From: JAMCRM01 sp035561075
GTDB taxonomy: Bacteria; Acidobacteriota; Terriglobia; Bryobacterales; Bryobacteraceae
Reading direction: 5' to 3'
NCBI GenBank assembly: GCA_035561075.1
Contig: DATMYF010000084.1
Coordinates: 1-64,000 of the forward strand
Length of the DNA stretch: 64,000 bases
Below are positions 27,157 to 35,230 of this stretch, one piece after another. The notes under the pieces were generated by a model. The model ran no database searches and was not told the origin of the DNA. It saw nothing but the letters and a program-made list of their open reading frames with translations. The number at the start of each line of letters is the position of its first letter. Position 1 is the first letter of the stretch. The position numbers were made by a program, and so were the translations under genes.

Positions 27157-28749
27157 TCAGATCCGTGTGGCCTCCTGATAGGTGCCGAAGACGTCCCGCA
27201 GCGCGTCGCAGATCTCCCCCAGGGTGGCGTAGGCGCGCACCGCGTCCAGAATGTACGGCATGGTGTTTTCAGTGCCTTCAGCCGAGCGGCGCAACGCGTC
27301 GAGCGAGCCCCGCACGGCGCCATTGTCGCGACGCTTCCGCAAGGCCGCGAGTTTCGCCGCCTGGTGGCGTCCGGCGCTCTCGTCAATCTGCAGCAGTTCG
27401 ATCGGCTGGTCTTCGGATTGATAACGGTTCACCCCCACCACTACCTTTTCCTGCGACTCTACGGCACGCTGGTACTGGTAGCTGGCGTTGGCGATTTCGC
27501 CCTGGGGATAGCCCTTCTCGATAGCCGGGATCATCCCGCCCATCTCGTCGATGCGGCGGATGTAGTCGCGCGCTCCGGCTTCCTCGTCGAGCGTCAAGCG
27601 CTCCACGAAGTAGCTTCCGCCCAGCGGGTCCGGCGTGTTCACCACCCCGGTCTCGTGCGCGATCACCTGCTGGGTGCGCAATGCCAGGGTGACGGCCTGC
27701 TCGCCCGGCAGCGCGTACGCCTCGTCGAGCGAGTTGGTGTGCAGCGACTGAGCTCCCCCCAGCACAGCCGCCATAGCCTGAATGGACGTCCGCACCACGT
27801 TGTTATACGGCTGCTGCCATGTGAGCGAGCATCCCGCCGTCTGGGCGTGGAACCGCAGTTTCATGCTGCGTTCGTCCCGCGCGCCGAAGCGGTCGCGCGT
27901 GATGTGCGCCCATAAGCGGCGCGCCGCGCGATACTTCGCGATCTCCTCGAAAAAGTCGTTGTGGGCGTTGAAAAAGAAGCTCAGCCGGGGAGCGAATTCG
28001 TCTATGGCAAGGCCGCGCCCGAGCGCCCACTCGACATATTCAATGCCGTCGCGAAGTGTGAACGCCAGTTCCTGCACGGCCGTGGAACCGGCCTCCCGGA
28101 TGTGGTACCCGCTGATCGAAACCGGGTTGAAGCGCGGCACGCGACGCGCCCCGAACTCGATGGTGTCGGTCACCAGGCGCATCGATTGCCTGGGCGGAAA
28201 AATGTACTCCTTCTGCGCGATGTACTCTTTCAGGATGTCGTTCTGGAGTGTGCCCGAAAGCCGCTCGAATGGCACCCCCTGCTGCTCCGCCACCGCTAGG
28301 TACATGGCCCAGAGGATGGACGCCGGGGAGTTGATGGTCATCGAGACCGTCACGTCCGCCAGCGGGATGCCGCGGAACAGTATCTCCATATCTTCGAGCG
28401 ACGAAACGCCGGCCCCGCATTTCCCCACTTCTCCCTCGGCCAGGGCATGGTCCGCGTCATAGCCCATCAGGGTGGGAAGATCGAAAGCCACCGAGAGCCC
28501 GGTTTGCCCCTGCTCCAGAAGGTAGTGATAGCGCCGGTTGGTCTCCTCGGGGGTGGCGAAGCCGGAGAATTGCCGCATCGTCCAAAGCTTGCCCCGGTAC
28601 ATCGTACGGTGGATGCCCCGGGTGTAAGGGAACTCGCCGGGTGCACCCAGGTCCCGCGCACCGTCGAAATCCGCCAGATGCTCCGGGCCGTACAGCGGCT
28701 CGACAGGCACCCCGCTCAAGGTGGTGAATGGCCCCTCCGCGACTTTCAT
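27157..28749 (-). CDS. icmA: Acyl-CoA mutase large subunit with isobutyryl-CoA mutase signature (IcmA-like)
   Basis: 530 aa (TIM-barrel mutase domain without the B12 domain). Family segments: YRGKLWTMRQFSGFATPEET, QTGLSVAFDLPTLMGYDAD, SISGYHIREAGSTAVQELAF and FFFNAHNDFFEEIAKYRAAR. Using the conserved His of SGYH (His216 here, His244 in Propionibacterium MCM) as anchor, the substrate residues are Phe61 and Gln179. MCM has Tyr89 and Arg207 at these positions; isobutyryl-CoA mutase has Phe80 and Gln198, with the same 118-residue spacing. So the likely reaction is isobutyryl-CoA to n-butyryl-CoA (or a similar non-carboxylated acyl-CoA). No MeaB-type G-protein chaperone gene is nearby. Automatic tools would probably call it methylmalonyl-CoA mutase. 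Confidence 0.85.
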   Translation of the reverse strand: MKVAEGPFTTLSGVPVEPLYGPEHLADFDGARDLGAPGEFPYTRGIHRTMYRGKLWTMRQFSGFATPEETNRRYHYLLEQGQTGLSVAFDLPTLMGYDADHALAEGEVGKCGAGVSSLEDMEILFRGIPLADVTVSMTINSPASILWAMYLAVAEQQGVPFERLSGTLQNDILKEYIAQKEYIFPPRQSMRLVTDTIEFGARRVPRFNPVSISGYHIREAGSTAVQELAFTLRDGIEYVEWALGRGLAIDEFAPRLSFFFNAHNDFFEEIAKYRAARRLWAHITRDRFGARDERSMKLRFHAQTAGCSLTWQQPYNNVVRTSIQAMAAVLGGAQSLHTNSLDEAYALPGEQAVTLALRTQQVIAHETGVVNTPDPLGGSYFVERLTLDEEAGARDYIRRIDEMGGMIPAIEKGYPQGEIANASYQYQRAVESQEKVVVGVNRYQSEDQPIELLQIDESAGRHQAAKLAALRKRRDNGAVRGSLDALRRSAEGTENTMPYILDAVRAYATLGEICDALRDVFGTYQEATRI

Positions 28750-28817
28750 CTGCCGATATTTTACCGCCCGCCCGATTTTAGCCCCGTACGACGCCTCACG
28801 TTACAAGGATCACCCTA

Positions 28818-28847
28818 TTGTCTAGCGATAATGGGGAGATCTACAAT
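28818..28847 (+). promoter_or_regulatory. Sigma70-like promoter for the cysM-JAMM-carrier operon
   Basis: TTGTCT (28818-28823) and TACAAT (28842-28847) are 18 bases apart and lie ~55 bases before the ATG at 28902. The region is AT-richer than its surroundings. Use of this promoter would place the transcript start near 28854 and exclude the upstream in-frame TTG at 28818 as a start codon. Confidence 0.5.
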
Positions 28848-28901
28848 AAAGAGACAGAAACGCGACCGCAGAGCAAGGAACGCATCCAAAAGGGGACGAG
28901 G

Positions 28902-29855
28902 ATGGCACAGGCGGCTACATTTCCGGGCGTTGCGCGCCTTCGCGCAACAGGGCTTCTGGACACCATCGGGGACACGCCGTTGCTGCGCCTGGAAGCCATC
29001 TCCGCGGCATTCCCGGGCGTCGAGATCTGCGCCAAGGCGGAGTACGCGAACCCCGGCGGCTCGGTGAAGGACCGTCCGGCACTCAGCATGATTCTGGAGG
29101 GCGAGCGCTCGGGTGCGCTGAGCCATGGGCGCATCATCCTGGATGCCACGAGTGGAAACACCGGCATTGCCTACGCCATGATTGCGGCGGCGCGCGGCTA
29201 TCGGGTGAAGCTATGTCTGCCGGCCAACGCCTCCCCCGAGCGGAAACGGATCCTGAAAGCTTACGGCGCGGAGGTCGTCCTGACCGACGCGGCAGAGGGC
29301 TCGGACGGAGCAATCCGCGTGTGCCGCCAGATCTACGAAGCTGACCCCGACCGCTACTTCTACCCGGACCAGTACAATAACCCGGCCAACTGGCGCGCGC
29401 ACTACGAGACCACCGGTCCCGAGATCATCGTTCAGACCGGGCGCGAGATCACGCACTTCGTCGCCGGCCTGGGCACCAGCGGGACCTTCATGGGGGTCAC
29501 GCGTCGCCTGCGCCGCGAACTGCCCCGCATTGAATGCCTGGCGGTGCAGCCGGATTCGCCTTTCCACGGTCTCGAAGGCATGAAGCACATGCGCACCGCA
29601 ATGGTGCCGGGAATCTACGACGAACACCTGGCCGACGGGGTACTGGAGGTTGCCACCGAGGACGCCTACCGCATGGTGCGGCGGCTGGCTCGCGAAGAAG
29701 GGGTGCTGGCGGGGATCTCCTCCGGCGCTAACGTGCATGCAGCCGTCCGGGTCGCAGGACAACTCGCTGCCCAGGGCCGTTCCGGGGTGGTGGTGACCAT
29801 TCTGTGCGACGGCGCCGACAAATACCTGAGTGAGCACTTCTGGGACGAGGAATGA
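28902..29855 (+). CDS. cysM: PLP-dependent cysteine synthase, CysM type
   Basis: 317 aa from the ATG at 28902, preceded by AGGGGA/GAGG. Fold-type II PLP motifs are complete: SVKDRP with the Schiff-base Lys56, TSGNTG (83-88) for the substrate carboxylate, and GTSGT (191-195) for the PLP phosphate. Order and spacing match O-acetylserine/O-phosphoserine sulfhydrylases and cystathionine beta-synthase cores. The stop overlaps the start of the JAMM peptidase gene by four bases, and a ubiquitin-like carrier follows. That is the partner set of M. tuberculosis CysM, which takes sulfur from a carrier thiocarboxylate rather than sulfide. Use of O-phosphoserine is an inference from this context. Confidence 0.9.
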   Translation: MAQAATFPGVARLRATGLLDTIGDTPLLRLEAISAAFPGVEICAKAEYANPGGSVKDRPALSMILEGERSGALSHGRIILDATSGNTGIAYAMIAAARGYRVKLCLPANASPERKRILKAYGAEVVLTDAAEGSDGAIRVCRQIYEADPDRYFYPDQYNNPANWRAHYETTGPEIIVQTGREITHFVAGLGTSGTFMGVTRRLRRELPRIECLAVQPDSPFHGLEGMKHMRTAMVPGIYDEHLADGVLEVATEDAYRMVRRLAREEGVLAGISSGANVHAAVRVAGQLAAQGRSGVVVTILCDGADKYLSEHFWDEE

Positions 29856-30277
29856 TTCGCATTGAAGAGCAGCCTTGGAGCGTGATGGTCGGTCACGCGC
29901 AATCCGTCTACCCCAATGAGTGCTGCGGGGCGATGATCGGCTCGGGCGCCGACGGCGAGCGTGTGGTCCGGCTGGCGGTGCCGCTCGAAAACGCCTTCGC
30001 CGGCGAGCAGGGCGCGCGCTACGAACTGCGCCCCGAGGACCTGCTGCGCGCGGACCGTGAAGCCCGCGCCCGCGGCATGGACCTGATCGGCATCTACCAC
30101 TCCCACCCCGATTGCGGCGCCTACTTTTCCGACACGGACCTGAAGAACTCCTGCCCTTGGTATTCCTTCGTGGTCCTTTCGGTGAAGGGGGGCCGCTTCG
30201 ATCATGCGGCGAGTTTCCTGCCCGACCCGGAGCAGACCGCCGCCGAACAGGAAGAAATGATATGGCCAAAATCTTAA
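29852..30277 (+). CDS. M67 (JAMM/MPN+) metallopeptidase, Mec-like
   Basis: 141 aa, the usual size of stand-alone bacterial JAMM peptidases. All zinc and catalytic residues are visible: Glu23 (YPNECCG), H83-S-H85-P (IYHSHPDCGAY), Ser93 and Asp96 (FSDTD). In M. tuberculosis the homologue Mec frees cysteine from the CysO-cysteine adduct; other bacterial JAMMs trim extra residues after the diglycine of sulfur carriers. It overlaps cysM by 4 bases and the carrier-E1 fusion gene by 16 bases, so the three are translationally coupled. Here it could act on the carrier-cysteine adduct, cut the fused carrier free after Gly90, or both. Confidence 0.92.
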   Translation: MIRIEEQPWSVMVGHAQSVYPNECCGAMIGSGADGERVVRLAVPLENAFAGEQGARYELRPEDLLRADREARARGMDLIGIYHSHPDCGAYFSDTDLKNSCPWYSFVVLSVKGGRFDHAASFLPDPEQTAAEQEEMIWPKS

Positions 30278-31686
30278 TACCCACCGCCCTGCGGCAGTAC
30301 GCGGGGAAACAGGACGCCGTGGAACTCGGTGGCGCTACTGTCGGGGAGGTGCTGAATGCCCTCACCGCGCGCCATGAAGAGCTGCGGCGCCACCTCTACA
30401 GCGATGAGGGCAAGCTGCGCAGCTTCGTCAACGTGTATGTGAATGATGAGGACATCCGGTATCTCAAAAAAGACGCCACGCCGGTTGGGGAAGGCGACAC
30501 CATTTCGATCGTCCCCAGCATCGCCGGCGGCTCCACCGCGGTAGAGGCGCTCTCGCAAGAGGAGGTGTCGCGCTACAGCCGGCACCTCATCATCCCGGAG
30601 GTCGGCGTCGAGGGGCAGCTCAAACTGAAGCAGGCCAAGGTGCTGCTGGTGGGTGCGGGCGGCCTGGGTGCACCGGTCGGCCTGTATCTGGCGGCCGCGG
30701 GGGTGGGGCGCATCGGCATCGTCGATTTCGATGTGGTGGATCTGAGTAACTTGCAGCGGCAGGTCATTCACGGTACCAGCGACTTAGGCCGCAAGAAGTT
30801 GGACTCCGCCGCCGAAACCATGCGGGACATCAACCCGCATCTCCGGATCGACCGCCACGAGACGGCGCTGACCAGCGAGAACGCCCTCGCCATCATCAAG
30901 GACTACGACATGGTGGTGGACGGGACCGATAACTTCCCCACCCGCTATCTCGTGAACGACGCCTGCGTGCTCTCCGGCAAGCCCAACGTTTACGGTTCGA
31001 TTTTCCGCTTCGAGGGACAGGCGACCGTATTCGCCTATCCGGGCGGACCCTGCTACCGCTGCCTCTATTCCGAGCCGCCACCGCCCGGCCTTGTGCCGAG
31101 TTGTGCGGAGGGCGGGGTGCTGGGGATTCTGCCAGGGACCATTGGGTTGATCCAGGCCACCGAGGCCGTGAAGCTGATTCTTGGAATCGGGGAGCCCCTG
31201 GTGGGGCGGCTGCTGCTGTACGACGCCCTCGCCATGCGCTTCCGTGAGCTGAAGCTGCGCAAGAACCCGGAGTGCCCGGTTTGCGGCGAGCACCCTACGA
31301 TTATGAAGCTGATCGATTATCACCAGTTCTGCGGAGTCCCGAAACAGCCCGAGGCGCCCAAGGTGGAAGAGGGCGATATCGACGCAATGGAGTTGAATGC
31401 CAAGCTGCAGCGCGGCGACGACTTCGTCCTGCTCGATGTTCGCGAGCCTCACGAGTACAACATCGCCCGCATCCCGAAATCGCGGCTGATCCCACTGGGT
31501 GAACTGCCGCGCCGCGTCGACGAGCTGAGCCCGGAAGACGAGATCGTGGCCCATTGCCGCAGCGGAGTCCGCAGCGCCAAAGCCGTGGACTTCCTCAAAA
31601 AGCGCGGTTTCCGCAATGTGCGCAACATGGCCGGCGGCATCCTCGCCTGGAGCGACAAGGTCGACCCGTCGGTGCCGAAGTACTGA
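30262..31686 (+). CDS. Fused MoaD/CysO-like sulfur carrier + MoeB/MoeZ E1-like enzyme + rhodanese
   Basis: 474 aa from the ATG at 30262; earlier in-frame starts overlap the JAMM gene and have no homology. Three domains lie in one chain. Residues 1-90 are a ubiquitin-like beta-grasp carrier (MAKILIPTALRQYAGK to SIVPSIAGG) whose diglycine is Gly89-Gly90. Residues ~95-360 are an E1-like adenylyltransferase with GAGGLGAP (131-138), GTDNFPTRYL, and zinc pairs C264/C267 and C338/C341. Residues ~372-474 are a rhodanese with active-site loop CRSGVRS (Cys432). In most bacteria the carrier is a separate protein ending in GG; here it continues into STAVEAL. It should adenylate and thiolate a carrier C-terminus to supply sulfur for cysteine (or molybdopterin). 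How the internal diglycine is exposed is unresolved. Confidence 0.9.
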   Translation: MAKILIPTALRQYAGKQDAVELGGATVGEVLNALTARHEELRRHLYSDEGKLRSFVNVYVNDEDIRYLKKDATPVGEGDTISIVPSIAGGSTAVEALSQEEVSRYSRHLIIPEVGVEGQLKLKQAKVLLVGAGGLGAPVGLYLAAAGVGRIGIVDFDVVDLSNLQRQVIHGTSDLGRKKLDSAAETMRDINPHLRIDRHETALTSENALAIIKDYDMVVDGTDNFPTRYLVNDACVLSGKPNVYGSIFRFEGQATVFAYPGGPCYRCLYSEPPPPGLVPSCAEGGVLGILPGTIGLIQATEAVKLILGIGEPLVGRLLLYDALAMRFRELKLRKNPECPVCGEHPTIMKLIDYHQFCGVPKQPEAPKVEEGDIDAMELNAKLQRGDDFVLLDVREPHEYNIARIPKSRLIPLGELPRRVDELSPEDEIVAHCRSGVRSAKAVDFLKKRGFRNVRNMAGGILAWSDKVDPSVPKY

Positions 31687-31772
31687 GGTAGTCCGAGCAC
31701 TCTGGCGCCTGGTGTGATGGACGTCTTTGCTGTGGCAGGAACTTAGAATGCGCCCGGGGCGTCCAATCCGCC

Positions 31773-33254
31773 ATGCGCCACATTTGCGTGTCGATCCTGG
31801 CGGCTGCCGCTTCCTTCGCCGCCGACCCCGCTCTCACCGTCTACAACCAGCAGTTCGCGATCGTCAGGGAGACCATCCCGCTCAAGCTTCAGGCCGGCGC
31901 CAATCGCATTGAATTCGCCGGTGTGACCGCCAGTGTTGAGCCCGAATCCGTGATCCTGCGCGATCCCGCTGGCAAGCGGGCGCTCTCCATCCTGGAGCAG
32001 AACTATCGCGCCGATCCCATCGCACTCGAAGCCCTGCTGGCCGCTTACGAGGGCAAGACCATCGAGTTCCAGGTCCGCAGCGCCGACCGGACCGAGATCG
32101 TCCAGGGCAAGATCATCCGTGCCGGAAGCATGCCGCGCACGATGTACGACCCCGCCGCTTACAGCATGAGACAGCAGATGGCCATGCCGTCGCCACCCAT
32201 CATCGAAGTCGCCGGCAAACTGCGTTTCGAGCTGCCCGGCACGCCGCTCTTCCCCGCGCTGAGCGCCGGCGCGCAGCTCAAGCCCGCGCTTACGTGGATC
32301 ATTCATACCGGCACAGCCGGCCCGCTCGATGCGGAATTGTCCTATGCCTCCGGCGGTTTCAACTGGGAGGCCGACTACAACATCGTCCAGGGTGCGGCCG
32401 GCACCATCGATCTGACCGGCTGGGTGACCATCGAAAACCGCAGCGGCAAGGCGTTCGAGAACGCGGCCGTCAAGCTCATGGCCGGGGATGTGAACAAAGT
32501 CGCGCCGCGAGGCGGAGTGGGCGGCGGGGTCGTCGGCGGTCTGGTCAGCAGCGCAGGTATGGCCGGGCAGGTCGCGCCAGTCACGGAGAAGACGTTCGAC
32601 GAATACCACCTCTACACCCTGCCGCGCCCCGTTACCCTGCTCGATAAGGAGTCGAAGCAGGTCGAATTTCTGCGCGCACAAGGTATTAAGGCCGAGGTGC
32701 TCTACGTCTACGACGGCGCCAACATCGACTGGAACCGCTATCGCCACGCGCCCGCCGAAATGCTGCGGCAGGATACCGGCTTCGGGGCGCAATCCCAAAG
32801 CAAGGTCTGGGTCATGCGGGAATTCATCAATACTACCGCCAACCGGCTTGGCATGGCCCTCCCCAAGGGCAAGGCGCGGTTCTATCGCCGCGACACCGAT
32901 GGCCGCATGGAGTTCACCGGCGAAGACACCATCGACCACACGCCTGAAAACGAGCGCATTCGCGTCTTCACCGGCGCCGCGTTCGATATCGTTGGGGAGC
33001 GCCGCCGCACCAGCTTCCGCATCGATCATGGCCGCCAGTCGGCTGACGAATCCTTCGAAATCAAAGTCCGGAACCGCAAGAAAGAGCCCGCCGAGGTGCG
33101 CGTTGTGGAACACATGTACCGCTGGACCGGTTGGGAAATCCCGGTCAGCTCCATGCCTCCGAACAAGACTGATGCCCAGACCGCAGAGTTTCGGGTCTCG
33201 CTTCAGCCAGGTGAGGAGAAGACTGTCACCTACGCCGTTCACTACCAGTGGTGA
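31773..33254 (+). CDS. DUF4139 domain-containing secreted protein
   Basis: 493 aa with a short signal peptide (MRHICVSILAAAASFAA). The N-terminal part (LTVYNQQFAIVRETIPLKL) and the C-terminal beta-rich part (YRRDTDGRMEFTGEDTIDHT; RKKEPAEVRVVEHMYRWTGW) match DUF4139 proteins, which look like all-beta, possibly mucoidy- or envelope-related secreted proteins of unknown function. A Gly-rich loop (RGGVGGGVVGGLVSSAG, ~250-265) interrupts the middle. No obvious ribosome-binding site precedes the ATG. It lies 86 bases after the carrier-E1 fusion on the same strand but has no evident link to sulfur transfer. Confidence 0.85.
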   Translation: MRHICVSILAAAASFAADPALTVYNQQFAIVRETIPLKLQAGANRIEFAGVTASVEPESVILRDPAGKRALSILEQNYRADPIALEALLAAYEGKTIEFQVRSADRTEIVQGKIIRAGSMPRTMYDPAAYSMRQQMAMPSPPIIEVAGKLRFELPGTPLFPALSAGAQLKPALTWIIHTGTAGPLDAELSYASGGFNWEADYNIVQGAAGTIDLTGWVTIENRSGKAFENAAVKLMAGDVNKVAPRGGVGGGVVGGLVSSAGMAGQVAPVTEKTFDEYHLYTLPRPVTLLDKESKQVEFLRAQGIKAEVLYVYDGANIDWNRYRHAPAEMLRQDTGFGAQSQSKVWVMREFINTTANRLGMALPKGKARFYRRDTDGRMEFTGEDTIDHTPENERIRVFTGAAFDIVGERRRTSFRIDHGRQSADESFEIKVRNRKKEPAEVRVVEHMYRWTGWEIPVSSMPPNKTDAQTAEFRVSLQPGEEKTVTYAVHYQW

Positions 33255-33285
33255 CGCGCGCCCGGTGATACGCTGGAAGTAATCC

Positions 33286-34881
33286 ATGCGCTTGCTGGCG
33301 TGCCTTCTCGCGATTCTGCCGTGCTGGGCGCAGACGGAGCAATGCTCCGTTGAAGGCCAGGTGTTTAGCCTTGCCACGGGCGAGCCGGTGAAGAAGGCGC
33401 AGATCATGCTGCGCCCCATGGGTTCGAGTTCGCGGCAGCCCTACGGCGCCCTCACCGACGCCGGGGGGCGCTTCTTGCTTGCGGACGTTCCAGCCGGCCG
33501 GTATGTTCTGACCGCGGAGCGTGCCGGCTTCGTCCAGTCCGAGTACGGCGCCGGCGGGGTGAGCCGTCGCGGCGGCACCATCACGCTGGCGCCCGGCCAA
33601 CGCCTCAAAGACGTCGTCTTCCGGCTGACTCCGCACGGCGTGGTCACCGGCCGGGTGCTCGATGAAGACGGCGAACCCGTTGCCGGCGTGCAGGTGCAGG
33701 CCATGCGGTACGGCTACATACAGGGCCGCCGCATGCTTAGGCCGGCCGCCTCTTCGACCACCAACGATATCGGCGAATACCGCCTGGCTGGCCTGCCGCC
33801 GGGCCGCTTTTACCTGAGCGCCACGTATCGCGCCGCGGCCATGTTCGGCGGCGGCGGCTCCGCAGACCAGTATGCCCCCACCTATTATCCGGGGACGGCC
33901 GACCCCGCAGCCGCCGCGCCGGTGCAGGTGGTCCAGGGCAACCAGTTGCGCGGCATGGATTTCGCGCTCACCCGTACCCGCACCGTGCGGGTGTCCGGAC
34001 GCGTGTCAAATCCCGACGCCACCGGCGGCTCGCGCAATGTGATGGTTTTCCTGATGCCTCGCGGCGGCGGGATGGGGGGCTACAGCAGCCGCAATTCCAG
34101 TGTGGTGCAGGAAGGCCGGTTCGAAATCGCCGGGGTGACTCCGGGAGCTTATACGATTGCCGCCCACTGGTATGAGGAGGGCCAGCGCTACACCGCCAGC
34201 CAGCCCATCGACGTCGGCAACGCCGGGGTAGACGACGTCAATCTCACGTTAGCGCCCGGCTTCGAACTGTCGGGGCGGGTCCGTATCGAGGGCGCCGCGG
34301 AAGCCCCGCTCGGCGATGCCAGGGTCTCGCTTCGGCCGGCTAACGAGCTGGCGCTGGCGCCGCCTATGGGTGGACGGGTTCAGCCGGACGGCTCCTTCCA
34401 GCTCAATGCCGTCGCGCCGGACCATTACCGCGTGATGGTCTTCGGAATGCCGGAAAGCTGCTACCTCAAATCAGCGCGGCTCGGGGACTCGGAAATGCTC
34501 GAAAACGGCGCCACTGTCAACGCGGGTGCCGGACGGCTCGAAATCGTGCTCAGTTCCGCCGGCGGGCTGGTGGAGGGTCTGGCGCTCGATGAAAAGCAGC
34601 AGCCTGTGCCGGGGGCCGTGGTGGTGCTGGTGCCCGACGAGCGCCGACGCGATCGCCTGGAACTGTTCAAAAACGTCAACGCCGACCAGCACGGCCGCTT
34701 CACAATCCAGGGCATCGCTCCGGGCGATTACCGGCTATTCGCTTGGCAGGACGTCGATTCCGGCGCCTGGCAGGATCCGGAGTTCCTCAAACCTTTCGAG
34801 CGCAGCGCTGCAACGGTATCCCTCAAAGAGAACGGACGCGAGACCGTGCAGTTGAAGGTGCTCGCCAGCCAGGAGCGATGA
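33286..34881 (+). CDS. Secreted protein with several carboxypeptidase-regulatory-like Ig domains
   Basis: 531 aa, with GGAAG six bases before the ATG. A signal peptide (MRLLACLLAILPCWA) is followed by about four to five beta-sandwich repeats: VEGQVFSLATGEPVKKAQIM (~22), VTGRVLDEDGEPVAGVQVQA (~120), VRVSGRVSNPDATGG (~240), SGRVRIEGAAEAPLGDAR and VEGLALDEKQQPVPGAVVVL (~430). Most repeats end in a G.Y/F.L-type strand (GLPPGRFYLSA, GVTPGAYTIAA, GIAPGDYRLFA). There is no plug or barrel, so it is a stand-alone secreted adhesion- or binding-type protein. A second, degraded copy of its middle and end lies at 35958-36151. Confidence 0.85.
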   Translation: MRLLACLLAILPCWAQTEQCSVEGQVFSLATGEPVKKAQIMLRPMGSSSRQPYGALTDAGGRFLLADVPAGRYVLTAERAGFVQSEYGAGGVSRRGGTITLAPGQRLKDVVFRLTPHGVVTGRVLDEDGEPVAGVQVQAMRYGYIQGRRMLRPAASSTTNDIGEYRLAGLPPGRFYLSATYRAAAMFGGGGSADQYAPTYYPGTADPAAAAPVQVVQGNQLRGMDFALTRTRTVRVSGRVSNPDATGGSRNVMVFLMPRGGGMGGYSSRNSSVVQEGRFEIAGVTPGAYTIAAHWYEEGQRYTASQPIDVGNAGVDDVNLTLAPGFELSGRVRIEGAAEAPLGDARVSLRPANELALAPPMGGRVQPDGSFQLNAVAPDHYRVMVFGMPESCYLKSARLGDSEMLENGATVNAGAGRLEIVLSSAGGLVEGLALDEKQQPVPGAVVVLVPDERRRDRLELFKNVNADQHGRFTIQGIAPGDYRLFAWQDVDSGAWQDPEFLKPFERSAATVSLKENGRETVQLKVLASQER

Positions 34882-35020
34882 TCCGCGTCAGCCGCGGCAC
34901 CCGGCGTGCATGCCTGCTCGGTATGGGTGCGAACACCCCGCAGCGCGCCAGCACCTGCTCCCGCACCTGCGCGGGTGTCCCGAACGGCAGCCCTGTGGGT
35001 GGTTACGCCGCCGCCGAGGC
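34877..35020 (-). pseudogene. Degraded 3' copy of the UroD-family gene (duplication copy A)
   Basis: This stretch is a shortened copy of the 3' end of the intact gene at 36171-37439. Matching blocks are TCAGCCGCGGC (stop and last codons), GGCGTGCATGCCTGC, and a ~75-base block from GGGTGCGAACACC to CCGAACGGCAGC; intervening bases present in the intact gene are missing. Even the bases before the stop (GAGCGAT.AT.CGCGTCAGCCGCGGC) match in both copies. It lies right after the intact Ig-domain gene, in the same relative place as the intact UroD gene lies after the Ig-gene relic. Confidence 0.85.
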
Positions 35021-35032
35021 CGGTGCTGTTTT

Positions 35033-35059
35033 ATACTTACCGGAGATTCTCGTAAGTAT
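35033..35059. other. Palindromic hairpin at the edge of the duplication
   Basis: ATACTTAC and GTAAGTAT form a perfect 8-base stem; inside it GAG and CTC pair around ATT, with a two-base bulge. The sequence is AT-rich compared with its surroundings and is followed by CTTTCCCTT. It sits where similarity to the UroD gene ends and a foreign-looking, lower-GC stretch begins. It could be a terminator, an operator or the remnant end of a mobile repeat. Confidence 0.4.
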
Positions 35060-35230
35060 CTTTCCCTTGCAGAGCGTAACTGGAGCGCCTATACTGCTGA
35101 TGCCCGCTGGGCGATGCGACAGCCGTCCACAAATATGTGGGTGGCCATGTTATACCGAACTTAATTACTTGTGTTGCCCGAAGGATCATCAAGAGTTGGT
35201 GTGAGCGTTGCAAGGTCAGGAGTGAAGGAA

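Noticed and set aside
25622..28749. A rhamnose/fucose to propanediol to propionyl-CoA pathway linking rhaT with the B12 mutase
   Set aside because: The mutase carries the isobutyryl-CoA residue pair, not the methylmalonyl-CoA pair, and no rhamnose, fucose or propanediol enzymes are present.
31743..33419. A 558-aa open frame opposite the DUF4139 gene
   Set aside because: Shadow of a recognised protein, spanning two real genes on the other strand.
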